Below, in pieces: positions 21,694 to 32,738 of a DNA stretch of 33,983 bases; positions within the stretch are counted from its first letter, which is position 1; each line of letters opens with the position of its first letter. The notes beneath the pieces are model-generated. The model saw nothing but the letters and a program-made list of their open reading frames with translations. It had not been told where the DNA came from and did not search any database. Origin of the DNA: Auxenochlorella pyrenoidosa (taxonomy: Eukaryota; Chlorophyta; Trebouxiophyceae; Chlorellales; Chlorellaceae); contig KQ482063.1 of assembly GCA_001430745.1 (NCBI GenBank), forward strand, positions 1,945,093-1,979,075, written 5' to 3'. The position numbers and the translations under genes are program-made.

Positions 21694-22695
21694 TTACTCT
21701 GCTGCCCCTCGCTCCTGTCGCCGCTTGGCTGCAGCAGCCGCCGGCAGCGCTGGCTCAGCATTCTGCTGCAGCCACTGGCGGATGCGCTCCTGGTTCTCGC
21801 TGCTGCTGCTGCCCGAGGCGGTGCCGGCCTGCAGTTTGGCACAGGGGCCCACAGAACCTGCCACATCAAGAATCTGCCACACAGGCACCCAGGCAAGCGC
21901 GCACAGATGCGCGCTCTCCACCTGGCCGGCGGGACGCCCTGCACGCCCTGCTCAGCCCCAGCTCGACAACAGGTCCTGGCCCTCAGCAGCCAGGCGCTCA
22001 GTCACCCATACACCAGGCGGGGTGGGGTGGGATGAGTGGCAAAACGGAGCGCTGCCGTGCGGCACGCCCGCTTGCCACGCAAAGCGCCCAGCTGCGCGCC
22101 CCACGCACACAAACGCGACGGCACACACACACACACACACAGGGCCGACCTGGAAGGACAGGTACTCCCCAAAGTTGCGCCGGTAGTAGTCCTCCAGCCG
22201 CTCCTTGGCCCGCTCCGCCTTCTTCTCCTCTGTTCGTCTCAGCAGCTCTGCGGAGGCAGGGCGCGGCGCAAGCAGGCTGGCACAGGGGTGCACGGACAGG
22301 CGGCGCTCGCGACACGACGGATCCGTCGGCTGCCCGCCCGCGCGTGCCAGAGGCTTGCCTTGCACCAAAGGACTGGTGGCTGAGTCTACGCCGCCTGCAT
22401 TCTCAGAGGCCTGCGCTGGTTGCCGACTTGATGCCCACACGAGTGCTGCGCCTGGCAGAGCCGCAAGGACACGCCGCCTGCTGGGCGGGGCAGCAAACGC
22501 TGCACCCTGCGGGCAGGCAGGGCGGGAAAGCGGAGTGATCGGCGGAGTGAGGAGATCACGCTTAGCAACACCTGGGCAGGCGACAGCGCTCTGCTGCACC
22601 TGCACTTGCTCCTGGCGGGCTGGAGCGGTCGGCACGTTGTTGCTCGCCACTAGCCGCATTGGATCCAAGTCGACGTGACCCAAACAGCGGCCCAT
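21694..22695 (-). CDS. Putative plastid (thylakoid-lumen) protein with twin-arginine-like signal, unknown function
   Basis: I do not recognise the product. Suggested exons are 22695-22366, 22245-22150 and 21828-21694 (186 residues); the boundaries are tentative. A later ATG at 22659 (MRLVASNNV) is an equally good start. The N terminus is Gln/Ala/Ser/Pro-rich like a transit peptide. It is followed by SRRRVLAALPGAALVWASSRQPAQA: Arg residues, a hydrophobic stretch and an A-x-A cleavage-like end, as in Tat-dependent lumen signals. The mature part has ELLRRTEEKKAERAKERLEDYYRRNFGEYLSFQ, a charged helix, and ENQERIRQWLQQN. Exon 3 may instead start at 21873, adding 15 residues. Intron 1 could use other donors. 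Intron 2 contains a (CA)10 run. Confidence 0.5.
22122..22141 (+). repeat. (CA)10 dinucleotide repeat
   Basis: Ten perfect CA units lie in an intron of the lumen-protein gene, just inside the donor site. It is a simple microsatellite. Confidence 0.9.
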
Positions 22696-23401
22696 CGGCG
22701 TTGCAATGGAGGATTGGTGACAGGCGGCGCGCGGGTGGCGCCACCTCCCTCCCAGTTGCTCACAACAAACTGCGGTTGTTGATCCTCATTCAGGACAAAT
22801 GATTTCTTCATGTTTTCAGCCTCCAAGGTCAGCTGGTTGAGGCCATGCAGTTGCACTTCGGCTATGCGAGTGAGTGTGGCACTTTGAGCTCCTTGCTTGC
22901 TGGTGCACGCATGGCTACCACCGCTCACTGCCGCTTGTCCAGAATTTAGCATAAAGCAATCTGAGCCATTAAAATACACAAGCAGTTGAACTTGAACTCG
23001 TAATCAGGGAGACTTGGGTAGGCACGGCGAGCGAGTGGGATGCAGGTGCTCAGCTGGAGGGCCAAGGCCGCAAAGATGTCTGTTGAACTTACAACCCGCA
23101 GTGTGTGCAGAAAAGCCCGAATTTATGTCACCCGCTGTGGAAAGCACCGAACATGCCCCATCAGGGTGTGTGAGGCGTGGGTTGCTGTTTCACCAGTCAG
23201 GCATCAATGTCAAGGAATGCAGTGAGTGATCCGGCGGTCCTTCATGCTGTGCATGCTTCGCAATGAAAGCCTGTGTGGGGAAGGCAATCACTGCACCCCG
23301 CCAATTGCAGCCAGGGGCCCGAGTGGGCTGCCCGCCTGCCAAGCCGCAGCCCCCGGGGCACTGGCACAGAAGGCGGGCGGCCCAGCAGCCGTGGGCGCCG
23401 C
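22696..23401. other. 706-base gap: lumen-gene promoter and NHL-gene 3' UTR
   Basis: Both neighbours read on the minus strand. The right part should be the 3' UTR of the NHL protein, ending near the TGTAA at 23089-23093. The left part should be the promoter and leader of the lumen-protein gene. It is notably less GC-rich around 22780-23110. A 109-codon minus frame here begins with GTG and shows no recognisable domain. Confidence 0.5.
23089..23093 (-). terminator. Polyadenylation signal TGTAA of the NHL-repeat gene
   Basis: TTACA on the plus strand reads TGTAA on the minus strand, about 310 bases past the stop at 23402. That implies a 3' UTR of roughly 325 bases, plausible for a green alga. 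Confidence 0.55.
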
Positions 23402-26400
23402 TCACACGGAAGCTGACAGCATGGGCGCAGCGGTGGCGGCCTGGCCAGAGACCCCTGATGTGGCAGAGGGCTTGGACAACAGCGCCCGCCAATACGACTC
23501 GGCCAGCACGCCCGTGACCGGCGCCCTGAGCTTGCCGACCACCTGGATGCCGGCCTGCATGGCGCAGGGTGGGACAAGGGGAGGCGCGGGTGGGTGCGGG
23601 GGCCGCTCACCTGCCAGCACGCGGCGCCAGAACGCGGCAGGGGAGGGCGTCGTGGCAGCAGGGAATTAGCCGCCATGCAGCGTGGCAACATGGGAGGCCA
23701 CAAGGACGGCCCTGCGCATGCGTAGCCCGTCCTGTCAGTGGCCCGGGCTGCCGTGCCTCTGCACCAGCTGGGCCGGCAATTCCGAGCTCTAAACCGTCTG
23801 TGCCGCACATTCCCTGGGGTTGCTGCGTGCTGGGCCTCAACCCGGCCCTTGCTCACATTGAGGTAGTCAGCCAGCTGCTTCTGGTTAGGCCGCCACATCT
23901 GCGAGACCACCACGCGCGCCTTGCCTGCAGCAACAGACGCACAGGGCTGCTCAAACAGCGCCAGCGCCACCCGCAGCAGCTGCTGAACCTGCTCGTAAGC
24001 CAACAGCGCGCTGCGCCCCATGCCGCAGCACTGCAGTGGGCCCCGAAGCCAGGCGTGCAGGCTCGTTGCTCACCCTGCACGTCGACCTGCAAACGGCCGT
24101 GCTTGCCAGAGCTGCCGCGGCTGAACGTCACCCTGTTGCCAGTGACGCTCGTGGTGCCCTCTGCTAGGCTGGCACCGTTCACGCTGGCCTGCAAGCCCAG
24201 GTCAGAGCATGATGATCAAGCAGGGTGGCGGTGTGGGCATGGGATTGGCCACCATGGCTGCGGCGACACTGACATAGACAGTGTGGCTGGGTTGACGGCG
24301 CCGCTGCCAGGCCCGGGCAGTGAAAGCTGCGAGCAGCGGCCGTGACAACGGCAGCAGTAGGAACGGCAACAGCTTGCCTGCATGCGCCAGCTGGCGCCAT
24401 CCTGGACCAGCCTGCAGGCCACGCCCATGCCTCCCAGGCGGGCCCTGATTTCCACCATCCAGGTTGTGTCGGGCATGCTGCCGGCGCCCAGCTGCGCAGG
24501 AGCAGCGGGGAGGGAGGTCTACAGGTGTGCAATGCACGACTGTGGCTGCGGCTCTTGGCATGCTGGCAGAGGCCGCGCCGCAAGGCCCCCCTGGCCTTCC
24601 CGGGCCATCTGACCCTTTCAGGCCGGGCGGCCAGCAGGCCCCTGTTCCCCGGCTATTTTGCACCAAATGGCCATTTTAAGCAATCAGGAGGCGGTCCGAG
24701 ACGGTTTGGTGCAGACCGGCCTCTGGCAGTCTCGGTTGTGGCCTGAGCGCAGGGCCGCAAACGAGAGGCTGTGCCGACAGCTGGCTGTGGCCGGCAAAGG
24801 CCCCAACTCACAAGGGCAGAGACCTTGAAGTCCTCGACGGGCGCCACCAGCAGGTTCATCCAGCTGCCCACGGGGGCGTGCTGGGTGAAGCGCGCACCGT
24901 CAAAGCCCTGCAGGCGTCAAGACGGACGAGCCAGTGTGTGAGGCAGGGATATCGGGGTGCGAGCTTGGTGAGAACGCTGCAAAATTTGGCGAAAGACCTC
25001 GAGGTGGGCAATGCTGTCGAGCTACGTCGGCTGGCAGACCCTGGCCGAGCCAGCGCTTGACAGGGGCGTGTGTCATGGGACAGCAGGCCGAGTGCCCTCC
25101 GCCAGGGACTGGTGCTGGCTTGAATCAGCGCCTGCACAGCCGTGTTGTGGATACAGCTGAATGCCACAGCGGGCGGAGCCAGGCGCAGTGCTTACCTGGA
25201 AGTGGGGGTCACCCCAGCCGCCAGCGCCTATGGTTGGCACCCACTTTGTGATGCGCTCGTTTGCCTCGTCAGACACAAACACCTGGAGGGGAGACGCCCT
25301 GGGTGAGAGTCAACAAAAGCAAGCGCTGAAGGAGTTCAAACCCATCAGTGCAGACAAGTGCAGCAGGTATGCGCCCATGTATCAAGTGTGAGGGTTCTTG
25401 TGTGCGGATTTTGCCCGGCCTGGTGTGCGCCGGGCCCATCAGCCCCCTTGTGTTGTGTCCCCAGGCTGACGAAAGATCCATGCGCCAGGACAGCAACCCA
25501 AGCTTGCAGCCGCCTGCACAGCCTCCCCCTACCGTGCCCACCCTCCCAGGCCGCCCACCTCATGTGAGCTGCGGGAGGCGGAAATGCCCGACGGGGCCGT
25601 GATCTGGCCGGCGCCGGAGCCAGCGGCGCCAAACTGGCTCAGCAGCTGGCCGCTGGCGGCGTTGTAGTGGGAGATGCGCAGCAATGGGCTGGGGGCTGCC
25701 AGGCGGCGAGTGGGGTTCAGCTGGGCAGAGTCGGCCACAAAGACGCCGCCCTGTGGCAGCAAGCGCGGAGGGCAGGGTGAGAACGCCACGCGTGCACAGA
25801 TCAGGGGGGCTGAGTGGGCCGGCGGGCATGGGCAAGGCTGCACGCAGCCACTGGAGCATGGCTCGTCCAGGATGTGCACCCAACCCAGCACTCTGCTGCT
25901 CAGGGCAACGGTGTGCTCAACAGCCGGGTGGCAGCCGGGAAGGTGTCCCACAATTAGAGCCCAACAGCTGGTTCCAGCTGCCTCTGGCTTGAAGCCAGCT
26001 CACCTTGGCGTCGGCCGCGAGGTTAAAGGTGGCAAACTGGAGGGCAGCGCCCGTGGCGCTGAGCGTGCCAAACGTCGACAGCAGCTTGCCGGCGGGGGAG
26101 AAGCGGCGCACGGCGGCGTCGGGCTTCAAGACCAGCACATACACCTCGTCGCTGGTTGGGCTCACCGCCAGGCCGGCAGGGCGGACGGGCGTCGCGTCCT
26201 GGTACGTCCACCTGTGGGAGGGCCCAGCCAGGGGGTAGCGCTTGGCCTGGGTGGAGTCTTAGGAGGGCTTCAACGACAGGGCGCTCCTCTGCTGGTGTGC
26301 GGCGTGGGGTGAGCGGACCGGGGCCAGGCCGCCCTGGCCTCCCAGGCGTGCCCCTCACTTGTTGGTCATGGCTCCAGACTTGGGGTCAAACCAGTGCACG

Positions 26401-28043
26401 GCCTGGTCGTCCAGGGCAAGCACCCTGCCCGCCCTGCTGCAGGCCACCGCGTGCAGCACGTCAAACTGCACGGCAGCAGGAAAGGCAAAGCATGGGTGAC
26501 AGGCTCTGGCTGCAGCCGCAGGGGGGCTTGGGCAGTTGCTGCACGAGAGGTGCAGGCGCGTGTGCATTGCACGAGCAGGCTTGAATCAGGCAGAAGAGGG
26601 TGCCGTGCAAAGCTGGTGGGAGGGCGCAGGACGCGGCGCAACCCAGCTTTGGCCGGCTGTGATGCGAGCCATCGCGCCATGTCAAAGGCGCGCGTTCAGA
26701 GGCCGTTTTCAGCCAGGCCAGCCCCCCCACCTGGCCCACACTCTGCATCTCGCCCAGGTATGCGCCGTCGGCGCGGAAGCGCTGGATGCGCCCGTTGTAC
26801 GAGTCGGCGACCACCACGCTGCCGTCGGGGCAGGTGGCCACGGAGCCGGCGCTCATGAACTCGGAGGGGCCGTCCCCCATGTCGCCCCAGGCGAACAGGA
26901 ATGCGCCGCTGCTGGTGTTGAAGGCCTGGCAGCTGCGGGGAGGAGGGGGTGCAGGGAGGGGCGGTGGGGTGGGGTGGGTGGGTGGGTGGGGTGGGGGGCA
27001 CCAGACCGGGCAGGTGGGACAAGCCAGCAGCGCGGGGTCATAGTGCCGTTGTTTGTGGCCACAAGTCGCAGACGACACGGGCGTTTTGGGCAGGACACTC
27101 CCACCGCAGCACGCAACAGTGCTGCTCAGTGTTACTCAGTGCACCAAGGCTGGCGGGGGTATCCTTTGAGTATCCTGCGGAGAACCGGTGTTGCGCCCCT
27201 CCGCACCGGTAGTTCCAGCGGTCCATCACGTAGAGGACCCTGCCGTTGGGGGACACCGCGGAGCCGCCGGGCCGGCTGAACTGGCCGTTGCCGTCGCCGG
27301 CTATGCCCCACTGCTGCACAAACTGCGGGGGGCGGGGCGCATGGCGGGGCGGGGCAGGTGAGGTGGACACCAGGCAAGCCGCTTCGGGTCAGGTGGGCAG
27401 GGACACGTGTTATTTTGCGAGACCAATGTCGAGCAGCGGCAGGAGGCAAAGAGGTGCGCCGGGATCCACGGCTGGGCAGCTTGAGCAGGAGCGGACATAC
27501 AGCTAACAGCAAGGTAATGACGAGCCACATTGCCAGGTGGGCGGACGTGCCCAACAAGGCGAGCGGCGTGCGCCCTGGCAAGGTGTTGCATTTGGTGTGG
27601 CAGCGGCATATGTGCACCCACAGGCAACAAGGCAAGAGAGCGCGCCACAGGCATAAGCGACCTGGCTGGTGGCCACGGCCGGCCTGGACAGGACGCTCGA
27701 CAGATCTGCCTCTACATCCCCATGTCCCGCTCCACACACCGCTCGCCCCTGCTCACTGCATACTTCTCCGTCTGCGTTGCAGCAAGCAGGTCTCGGCGTG
27801 CCGCTGCAGGCCAGGACGGCTAGAGGCACGGCCTTTGAGGGCATGGCCCACTGAGCAGGCGCAGCAACCAGGACTGCCGCGGCTGCTGCAGTGCAGTCAG
27901 TGCCGCAGCTTGGGGCAAGGGGCGTATCGGGCTGCAGGATCGCCCAGCCCGGCCAAACAGAAGGCTCGCTGGTCCGACCTACCCGCAAGAGCCGCTGGGG
28001 AGCTCAGCGAGAGCACCCAAATCGCCAGGAGGCAGGTGGCCAT
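23402..28043 (-). CDS. Secreted NHL beta-propeller protein with GDPHF...FDG (VWD/root-cap-like) domain
   Basis: Thirteen exons join in frame to 546 residues: 28043-27983, 27885-27764, 27322-27207, 26932-26731, 26465-26359, 26211-26004, 25750-25559, 25282-25196, 24907-24812, 24491-24378, 24188-24074, 23924-23857, 23554-23402. Residues 1-20 (MATCLLAIWVLSLSSPAALA) are a clean secretory signal. NHL units follow: ADGEFVQQWGIAGDGNGQFSRPGG, VLYVMDRWNYRCQAF, WGDMGDGPSEF, VVVADSYNGRIQRF, VRRFSPAGKLLSTFG, GGVFVADSAQ and ITAPSGIS, probably one propeller. GWGDPHFQGFDGARF (about 358-372) resembles the opening of VWD and plant root-cap domains; the rest is beta-rich to about 500. Exon 2 is assigned by phase and because it completes the ADGEF unit. 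The intron after exon 10 uses a GC donor. The ligand is unknown; an extracellular or cell-wall role is inferred. Confidence 0.83.
24189..24377 (-). other. GC-AG intron in the NHL/GDPHF gene
   Basis: On the coding strand exon 10 ends in CAG and the intron begins GCAAGC, ending CTTGCAG. No GT donor nearby keeps the frame. The CAG|GCAAG context is the known consensus of the minor GC-AG class handled by the major spliceosome. The join gives SWRMQ followed by ASVNGAS, in frame on both sides. Confidence 0.7.
26941..26998 (+). repeat. G-rich tract with G-quadruplex potential in NHL intron 3
   Basis: Many closely spaced runs of three to six G occur on the plus strand inside the intron upstream of NHL exon 4. 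On the coding strand it is a C-rich tract just before the acceptor. It meets the usual G3+ loop pattern for quadruplex formation. Confidence 0.7.
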
Positions 28044-28753
28044 CGGGGCCGCTTGCGGCCGTGTCCCCGGTTACTTCCTGCAGAGGATGGCAGAAACGTT
28101 GAAGAAGACTGACGAGCAAGGATCGACGCACAGGCCGCGGGACCGAAGCACGGACGCCAGGACTGTGTCCATAAACCTTTGAGACGCCATCTTTATCACA
28201 ATGCCCTGGTCGTCCACAATTCACTTCCGGCGACTGACCCTCGCAAAGCGGAGCAGCCCGGACCTGGCTTGGGACACTTGTGTCCTTCGCCTGGAACACG
28301 TGCTTTGCACCGGCGGTACCAGGCTATCGGCTTCTTTGTGCTACCAGCAGAGAACACACGAGCGACCAGCCAGAACAGCGGGTGGTCCTGCAAGCAGTGG
28401 AGCAGCGCGCACAGCATAGCAGAGTGCACCTTTGGCTTTGCCCTCATCTGGCTCCTTCTTGCTCCACCCTGGTGCCATGTGGTGCTGGCAGTGGAGCAAT
28501 AACGAGAGCCCGATCGGGGAATCAAGGATGCGGGTCCTGCTGGCAAGCGGCAGTGATCGGCTTCATCGGGGGACCGAGCGGCTGAGACCCCTGGATCGGG
28601 CTCCGTGTTGCACAGCACGGCAGAGTGCACATCAAAGCAAAAAATGCACACAGCAATGAGTGGAGCTGATGAGAGCAAGCTGGCGAGCCTGCAAACTCAC
28701 AGGTGAAACATTGCACGCCGCAGCAAAGCTGCCTGGCCGTGTGCCACCCTCTG
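28044..28753. other. 710-base gap: NHL-gene promoter and KDSR 3' UTR
   Basis: Both flanking genes read on the minus strand. The right end should be the KDSR 3' UTR (stop 28754) and the left end the promoter and leader of the NHL gene (start 28043). No minus-strand TGTAA and no protein-like frame are seen. The region is less GC-rich than the genes. Confidence 0.45.
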
Positions 28754-31554
28754 CTACTTGGCTGCAGCTCCAGCCTCCCCTTCTCCTGCCGCGCTGCCTG
28801 CACGTGGCGGCATGCCGTGCGCCTTGTTGTGATTGCGCGCCGTGCTGTCGGCAATCCAGCCAAACAGGGACGACGCCAGCGGCAGGATGGGCCCCAGCAG
28901 GACTTGGAGGGGCAGGAAGAAGCGCTTGGGGCTGCAGGGGCCGGGGTGGGGCGGGGGCCGGGATGCGAGTGTCAGCGCGGTGTTTGGGCGGGAGGCTTGG
29001 AGACAGCAGCTGCCAGGTGACGCGCCATTGCCAAGTAGGGCCGCTGGAGCCGCTGCACTCGTTGCAGCCTCCAATTCCACCCTTACAGATCCGCGCCTGA
29101 CCACCAGCCCAGCAGCATCCCCTCCCGGGTGGTCTTGTCCACCTGGGTATGGCTCTCGCCACGCTTTCCACTCTGGTTTTCAGCGCCCTGGCCCCCCCGG
29201 GCACCCCACCCACCCACCCACACACCAACCTCCACCCCTGCGGCCTTGGCCCCCATTCCCATACCCCCGAGGCCCATCCCCCATCCACCTGAGACTCGTC
29301 ATGCCTGCAACCAGTATGTTGAGGCCGAGGTCTGGGGTGGGCAGGTGGTAAGCGCCGCGCTCAATGCCGCGCAACAGGCAGCGCGCCACCTGGCAGGCAG
29401 GAGCACAAGAGCGCGGGGGCGGTGGGCGCGGGCCGCGGCGAGAGGAGGGCAAGGCGCTGCACCAGCGGCATTGGCAAGCAAGGCACGTGGGAATACAACC
29501 CACTGCATCGCAGGCGCGGGCGCGGTACAGCAAGCCAGGCCACCTTGCATGCGCGCAGCTGTTGGCATGGTGCAGGTGCCAACCAGGGCGCTCTCCACGC
29601 CATCAACCTCTGCTCTCACAGCAATGGGCCTGGCGCAAGGCCTGCCTGCCGGCCCTCCAAAGAGGCGCAGCCCTGCCCACCTTGTCTGGCGGGAAGAGCT
29701 CGTTGCCCATGGCCTTGTTCACGGCATTGCACAGCGCGGGCTTGGTCTCATTCTCGGCGGCGTAGCCCGGGGTGTCTGCCAGGGCGGCAGGCAAGGCGGT
29801 GGGCCAGTGGGTGCGTGCCCGCTGGCTGGCTGGCTCAAGCGTAAGCGGTAGCTGTGTGCGTGCTTGGCTGGTTGGGTTGATTGCAGGCCCAACTGCCCAG
29901 CTGCAAGGGCTTTGGCGGGCTTCTCTGGTGCCGGTGCTGGCAGCCGTGCCCCTGCACATGCACACGCCTCTTCCACGCGCAGACAGCACACCCCAGGCAG
30001 CACAGGCGTGCGCCCCGCACCCGCACTGCTGCTGGCCCCCTCTCGCCCCCCCTCACCCATGTCTGGCGGGTACGCGATGCTGACCTCCACCCCCGTGCCC
30101 AGCAGCTCGTTGCGCAGGCTGTCGGCCAGGCCGCGCAGCGCCCACTTGGTGGGGGCGTATGAGCAGTAGCCTGCAGGCAGGGGGGGGCCGATGGACGCGG
30201 TCTGGTGCGACATCCGGGCGGGCGCAGCTGGCAGGGCGTGGCCGGGATGGCACTGGGATGGGGCCCTGTCCCCCTGACTGCAGCGTGGAACGGCCTGCTG
30301 TGTTTCAGAACATTGGTGCAGCCTCTTCTATCGCCATCATGCTCCTGAAGCAGGGCGCGCCGCCATCTCCTGCACCGGCCCCCACCCACGGACAACCCCG
30401 GCATGGCCACAGCCCCGCTGCTGCAGCGAACCCACGCAGCCAGCCCTGGGCCGTGCCTCCGCGGCCCTCCCGCCCCACCCGCAAAGCCCACGATGGCGAG
30501 GCCGGAGGAAACCAGCACGACGCGCCCGCGCCGCCGCTGCAGCATGCCCGGCAGCGCCGCCTGGATGGTGTTGACGGTGCCCAGGTAGTTGACGCGCATC
30601 TGGTGCTCAAACACCGCGGGGCCCTGCTCCAGGAACAGGCCTGTGTGGAGTTGCAGGTGCGTGGATCGGGACACTGCCTGGGTGATGCCTGCCAGTGCAA
30701 ACAGGGAGGGCTGCGCGGCGTGCATCGCTGGCCCCGACCCAGGGCGGTGTGGCCGGCGATGCGCCAGGGCCACGGCCAGGGATTGCAGAGGGCAGGCCAG
30801 CGCCGCCGGCGAGCAGCACCAACGGCCACCAGCCTCTGCACAGCATCCTTTCAGGCACTGGCTTAGGCTGCACCCCCTTCTTGAGCGGCTGAACCAACCC
30901 CTGCTGCGCACCTGGCACCGACAGCCCGGCATTGCAGATGAGCACCTCGATGGGCCCTGCACCCTGCTCCGCCTGCTCAACCACCAACTTCAACTGCGTG
31001 AGATGAGGGCGTGAGAGCCAGAGCTTGGCGCTGCAGATGTAGGCCTGAAGTCTGCACACCAGCAGAGGTCACAAGGCAGCCGGGAAAGCTGCAGGAACGT
31101 CCGCGAGTTGGGTGGTGCTCGGGTGCAAGCCCGGTCCAATGCAGACCACACACACTAAGCATGAATTTTCGAGCTCCTAACGCACCTTGGCAGGATCGGC
31201 AGTGTCTGCCGACAAGGCCTGCAGCTTGGGGGCGGGCGCTGAGGTGCTGCTGCTGCCACGCTGGCCCTGCCCAGCTGCCGCCGCGGCCTGCAGCTCCAGC
31301 AGCGCGGCATCAAGGTCCTTCTGGTTGCGCGCCACCAGGGTGACGCTGCACCCACGTGCTGCACACAGGCGGCCAAGCTCCAACCCCAGCCCTTTAGAGC
31401 CGCCGGTGATGAGGACGTGGGCGCCACCACAGAGGCGGGAGCCCCGCCGCCCCAGTCCTAGCAGCGGCATCAGCGCGGCAGGCAGCAGCGCAGCCAGGAG
31501 GATGGACAGGCCCGCGGTCCACCAAGGGCCCAGGCCCGCCAGCAGCGGCAGCAT
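28754..31554 (-). CDS. TSC10: 3-ketodihydrosphingosine reductase (KDSR/TSC10), short-chain dehydrogenase
   Basis: Reduces 3-ketodihydrosphingosine to dihydrosphingosine with NADPH, the second step of sphingolipid synthesis, on the cytosolic face of the ER. Exons 31554-31186, 30993-30912, 30640-30479, 30170-30057, 29775-29681, 29389-29289 and 28931-28754 join in frame to 366 residues. An N-terminal hydrophobic segment (about 15-34) anchors the protein. The cofactor loop is TGGSKGLG (50-57), NAG is at 144-146, and the catalytic set is Ser196, Tyr209 and Lys213 (YAPTK) with the family's spacing of 13 between Ser and Tyr. AYPPDMDTPGYAAENETKP is diagnostic of KDSR rather than a generic SDR. A C-terminal hydrophobic segment (LPLQVLLGPILPLASSLFGW) is also typical. 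The tail is Ala/Gly/Glu-rich. Confidence 0.93.
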
Positions 31555-31934
31555 ACAAGGCCGGAGGGAAGCTTAAAGGCAGAGGGCACCGCAGCGCTTG
31601 CCGATCGTGTGCAATAATACTCCCATTGCTCCGATCGCGCTTGGGTGTCCCAAGAGCACGATTGCCAGCCTCCTCCACGTCAGCGGAAAAATGTTCCGCT
31701 CATTGCATCGTTTCCAGGCGTTTTCTGGCACTTGCCGACTGCTCTGTTGCAATCTGGACAGTATCAAAGCAGCTGAAAGCCTTCCGAAGACCCGCAAACT
31801 TGAATCCCCGCCTGCGCCCTCGTCTTCTTACTGGATGGCGGCCGACCCAGCGCCTCGTTCGTGGTCAGTCTGCAGAGTGGCGTATTGGGTCGCCGGAGAA
31901 GGCACACAATCGCCTGCAAGCAGCACGAGCGAAA
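31555..31934. promoter_or_regulatory. Upstream region of KDSR, shared with the doubtful plus-strand frame
   Basis: These 380 bases hold the KDSR promoter and leader. If the frame at 31935 is a gene, this is a bidirectional promoter. The plus frame stays open back to 31626 but has no ATG before 31935. Composition is less GC-rich than the genes. Confidence 0.45.
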
Positions 31935-32738
31935 ATGTTAGCTGCCGGTTGTTGCAGGGTTGTTGGCGCGTCACCTAGCTGTGCACAAGCCTTTCCCTCG
32001 GCCCCTGGGTTTGTGGGTTGCTGCCCGGCATGCTGCAGGCGGCGCCTCACCTCTGACGCCCTGGTGCCTAGTTCGAGCAAGGCGCAGGCTGCTGGACGTC
32101 CAGGTGCGCACAGCTGGCCTCCTGCAAACGCCGGCAGCCCAAAGTTAGCCTGCACGACACGATGTCGGCTCAGCTTGTTGCCTGCCGTTGTCTGCCAACC
32201 CGTCCATCTGCGTCACCTCGCCCTCTCAGGTAGCGGAGCCCCGCGGGACACAGCACCGTTGAAGCTTGGCCTGCGGGTGGATGTGGGCGCTGGTGAAGAT
32301 GCGGCAACCCCAGGTGGCGACAGCCAGCCTGGATCAGCGATCCGAGCCTATGTGCCGCCATTCTCTCTGCTGCCCTCCCCTGCTGCTGGGGACGCGGCAC
32401 TAGGAAGTGGTGCAGGCAGCCGGCCTGTGCAGCCAGGCAGCAGCTGCCCTGCAAGTCGGCCCTGGTGCTCGCCTCCTGCCAGGCGCAGCAGCAGCCCGCG
32501 GCGCAGCAGCATCAATTCGCCACCGCCAGGCATGGCACCGCTCCCAGACTTGAAACGATTGCAGCCGCTGCGGCCGCCCCCGCCGGCGCCATTGGGGGCT
32601 GCTGCGCACACATTTGGCTGCAGCGGAAGCTCGCCTGGAGGGAGCAGTCCGGCGGCAGCACTGCAGCGCATGCCACAGCAGCTGTTTAAGCTGCCGCCGG
32701 AGCAGGAGCGGGCTCACAGGTATGAGCGCCTGCTTTAG
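31935..32738 (+). CDS. Hypothetical Ser/Pro/Ala-rich protein, doubtful gene
   Basis: No family recognised. The frame runs 267 residues from ATG 31935 to TAG. The first half is Cys/Arg-rich and not protein-like, so it may be leader or intron. The second half from about 32228 (SGSGAPRDTAPLKLGLRVDV, then AYVPPFSLLPSP, ending LFKLPPEQERAHRYERLL) has codon use like the neighbouring genes and looks like a disordered protein. CTCTCAG at 32222-32228 could be an acceptor opening the true exon. It would be head-to-head with KDSR and tail-to-tail with the cyclophilin-like gene. No TGTAA is seen downstream. Confidence 0.3.
   Translation: MLAAGCCRVVGASPSCAQAFPSAPGFVGCCPACCRRRLTSDALVPSSSKAQAAGRPGAHSWPPANAGSPKLACTTRCRLSLLPAVVCQPVHLRHLALSGSGAPRDTAPLKLGLRVDVGAGEDAATPGGDSQPGSAIRAYVPPFSLLPSPAAGDAALGSGAGSRPVQPGSSCPASRPWCSPPARRSSSPRRSSINSPPPGMAPLPDLKRLQPLRPPPPAPLGAAAHTFGCSGSSPGGSSPAAALQRMPQQLFKLPPEQERAHRYERLL

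Noticed and set aside
22122..22141. CA repeat considered as part of a mobile element end
   Set aside because: No inverted repeats, target duplication or transposase nearby; it is a plain intronic microsatellite.
22659..22979. 109-codon minus-strand frame upstream of the lumen-protein gene
   Set aside because: It starts with GTG, not ATG, shows no family resemblance, and sits where a leader and promoter are expected.
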